A stretch of DNA of 64,000 nucleotides from FEN-1279 sp964501535. Lineage in GTDB: Bacteria > Bacteroidota > Ignavibacteria > Tepidaquicellales > Tepidaquicellaceae. A model generated the notes under the pieces. The model made no database searches and was not told the DNA's origin. It saw only the letters and a list, made by a program, of their open reading frames with translations. Both the position numbers and the translations under genes were made by a program. Each line of letters begins with the position of its first letter. The stretch's first letter is position 1. This document shows positions 63,548 to 64,000 of this stretch, one piece after another. The DNA is taken from contig CAZCSV010000002.1 of assembly GCA_964501535.1 (NCBI GenBank), positions 372,001 through 436,000 of the forward strand. Direction: 5' to 3'.

Positions 63548-64000
63548 TTACAGTTTTAGTTCCGCCTTTATTTCTTTCAATATATCTTTAAGTTGTGGAA
63601 TATCTTTAAACCATTCTTTGCCGGTGATTTCGTTTGTACAGGCGGAATAAACCTGCGATATCAGCGTTTTGAGTTTGAAAGTCAAGGGCTTTGGCTTTAA
63701 TTCGCAGATTTCTTTCCAATTCTGCCTGTCTCTTTTCTTTGCTTTCTCTACAGCATCATTCCAGGGTGTATTGCGATAATATATTCTTGCAATTTCTTTA
63801 CTGACGGGCAATCCGTCGTGTGTAAATCGGCATTCGTCCAGTGTCCCTAAGACGTCAACGACCATAAGTCTTCTGTTTAAGTCAAAACCCACTTCAATTT
63901 TCCCGTCTTCGTTTACCAGCCCGATTCGTGAAAACTCATTTGTTATCAGATTATTAACCGTACCTGTTAGTTTCCTTAAATCAGCCAGCTCATCATCGCT
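63548..64000 (-). CDS. purC: phosphoribosylaminoimidazolesuccinocarboxamide synthase, partial (C-terminal part)
   Basis: The minus-strand frame is open from the window edge (codon 64000-63998) to the stop at 63548, 151 codons including the stop. It contains EVGFDLNRRLMVVDVLGTLDECRF, YYRNTPWNDAVEKAKKR and DRQNWK, matching the C-terminal part of SAICAR synthetase of purine biosynthesis. The motif V-D-V-x-G-T-L-D-E-C-R is characteristic. The apparent GTG near 63892 is internal, not a start. The N-terminal ATP-binding part lies outside the window. Confidence 0.88.
   Translation of the reverse strand, partial: SDDELADLRKLTGTVNNLITNEFSRIGLVNEDGKIEVGFDLNRRLMVVDVLGTLDECRFTHDGLPVSKEIARIYYRNTPWNDAVEKAKKRDRQNWKEICELKPKPLTFKLKTLISQVYSACTNEITGKEWFKDIPQLKDILKEIKAELKL

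Overview
This is an AT-rich bacterial chromosome segment with dense gene packing, short intergenic gaps and many 4-base start/stop overlaps. Four predicted secreted proteins end in a Por/T9SS type A sorting domain with the motif F-Q-N-[YF]-P-N-P-F-N-P. Together with Bacteroidota-style AddA/AddB proteins, DUF6150, a TonB-dependent receptor, LytS/LytTR signalling and general absence of Shine-Dalgarno sequences, this points to the FCB group, most likely Ignavibacteria/Chlorobi-related. No rRNA, tRNA, CRISPR array, prophage, insertion sequence or integrase was seen. The taxonomic call is inference from protein style, not from a marker-gene search.

Layout. 1-3111: a partial AtuA/DUF1446 gene and a glycogen phosphorylase on the minus strand. 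3112-3428: a cluster of small hairpins resembling REP elements. 3429-8879: DUF6150 repeat protein, DUF971 protein, uvrA (minus), a membrane-anchored metallophosphoesterase and a MarR regulator. 8895-15643: minus-strand block with an Omp28-like T9SS cargo, a small membrane protein, a polyprenyl sugar-1-phosphate transferase, recG and two small unknowns. 15644-16136: gene-poor gap with an apparent frameshifted gene relic. 16137-21911: tightly spaced lon-dnaX-speB-nth-kdsC. 22171-31188: plus-strand TPR lipoprotein, a cpYpsA-type protein and the addA/addB recombination nuclease pair. 31264-40086: deoxyhypusine synthase-like protein, mntP, then dnaN-recF-dciA-gyrB, an outer-membrane barrel, uppP and a secreted thioredoxin-fold protein. 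40135-50444: minus-strand genes including coaD, rsmD, an actin-fold (DUF3822/PilM-like) protein, a ComEA-like protein, two paralogous lipoproteins, a YmdB-type phosphodiesterase, YkvA, a dipeptidase, a prohibitin-like protein, a C-terminal processing protease and tmk. 50550-53334: ydcF-like, nusB and an MFS transporter. 53371-60830: a T9SS BNR protein, a TonB-dependent receptor, two paralogous small membrane proteins separated by a triple-hairpin repeat, and a LytTR/LytS two-component pair. 61025-63462: two T9SS cargo proteins. 63548-64000: the C-terminal part of purC.

Functionally the window is mostly housekeeping: replication (dnaN, gyrB, dnaX, dciA), repair (uvrA, recF, recG, nth, addAB), proteolysis (lon, S41, M19), envelope biogenesis (uppP, kdsC, sugar transferase) and secretion cargo. 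The most unusual points are a sliding clamp carrying an extra block of about 100 residues in its first domain, three related hairpin repeats between paralogous genes, a REP-like hairpin cluster, a bacterial deoxyhypusine synthase-like enzyme that keeps its catalytic lysine, and dnaN standing without dnaA. No clearly new multi-gene system was found.
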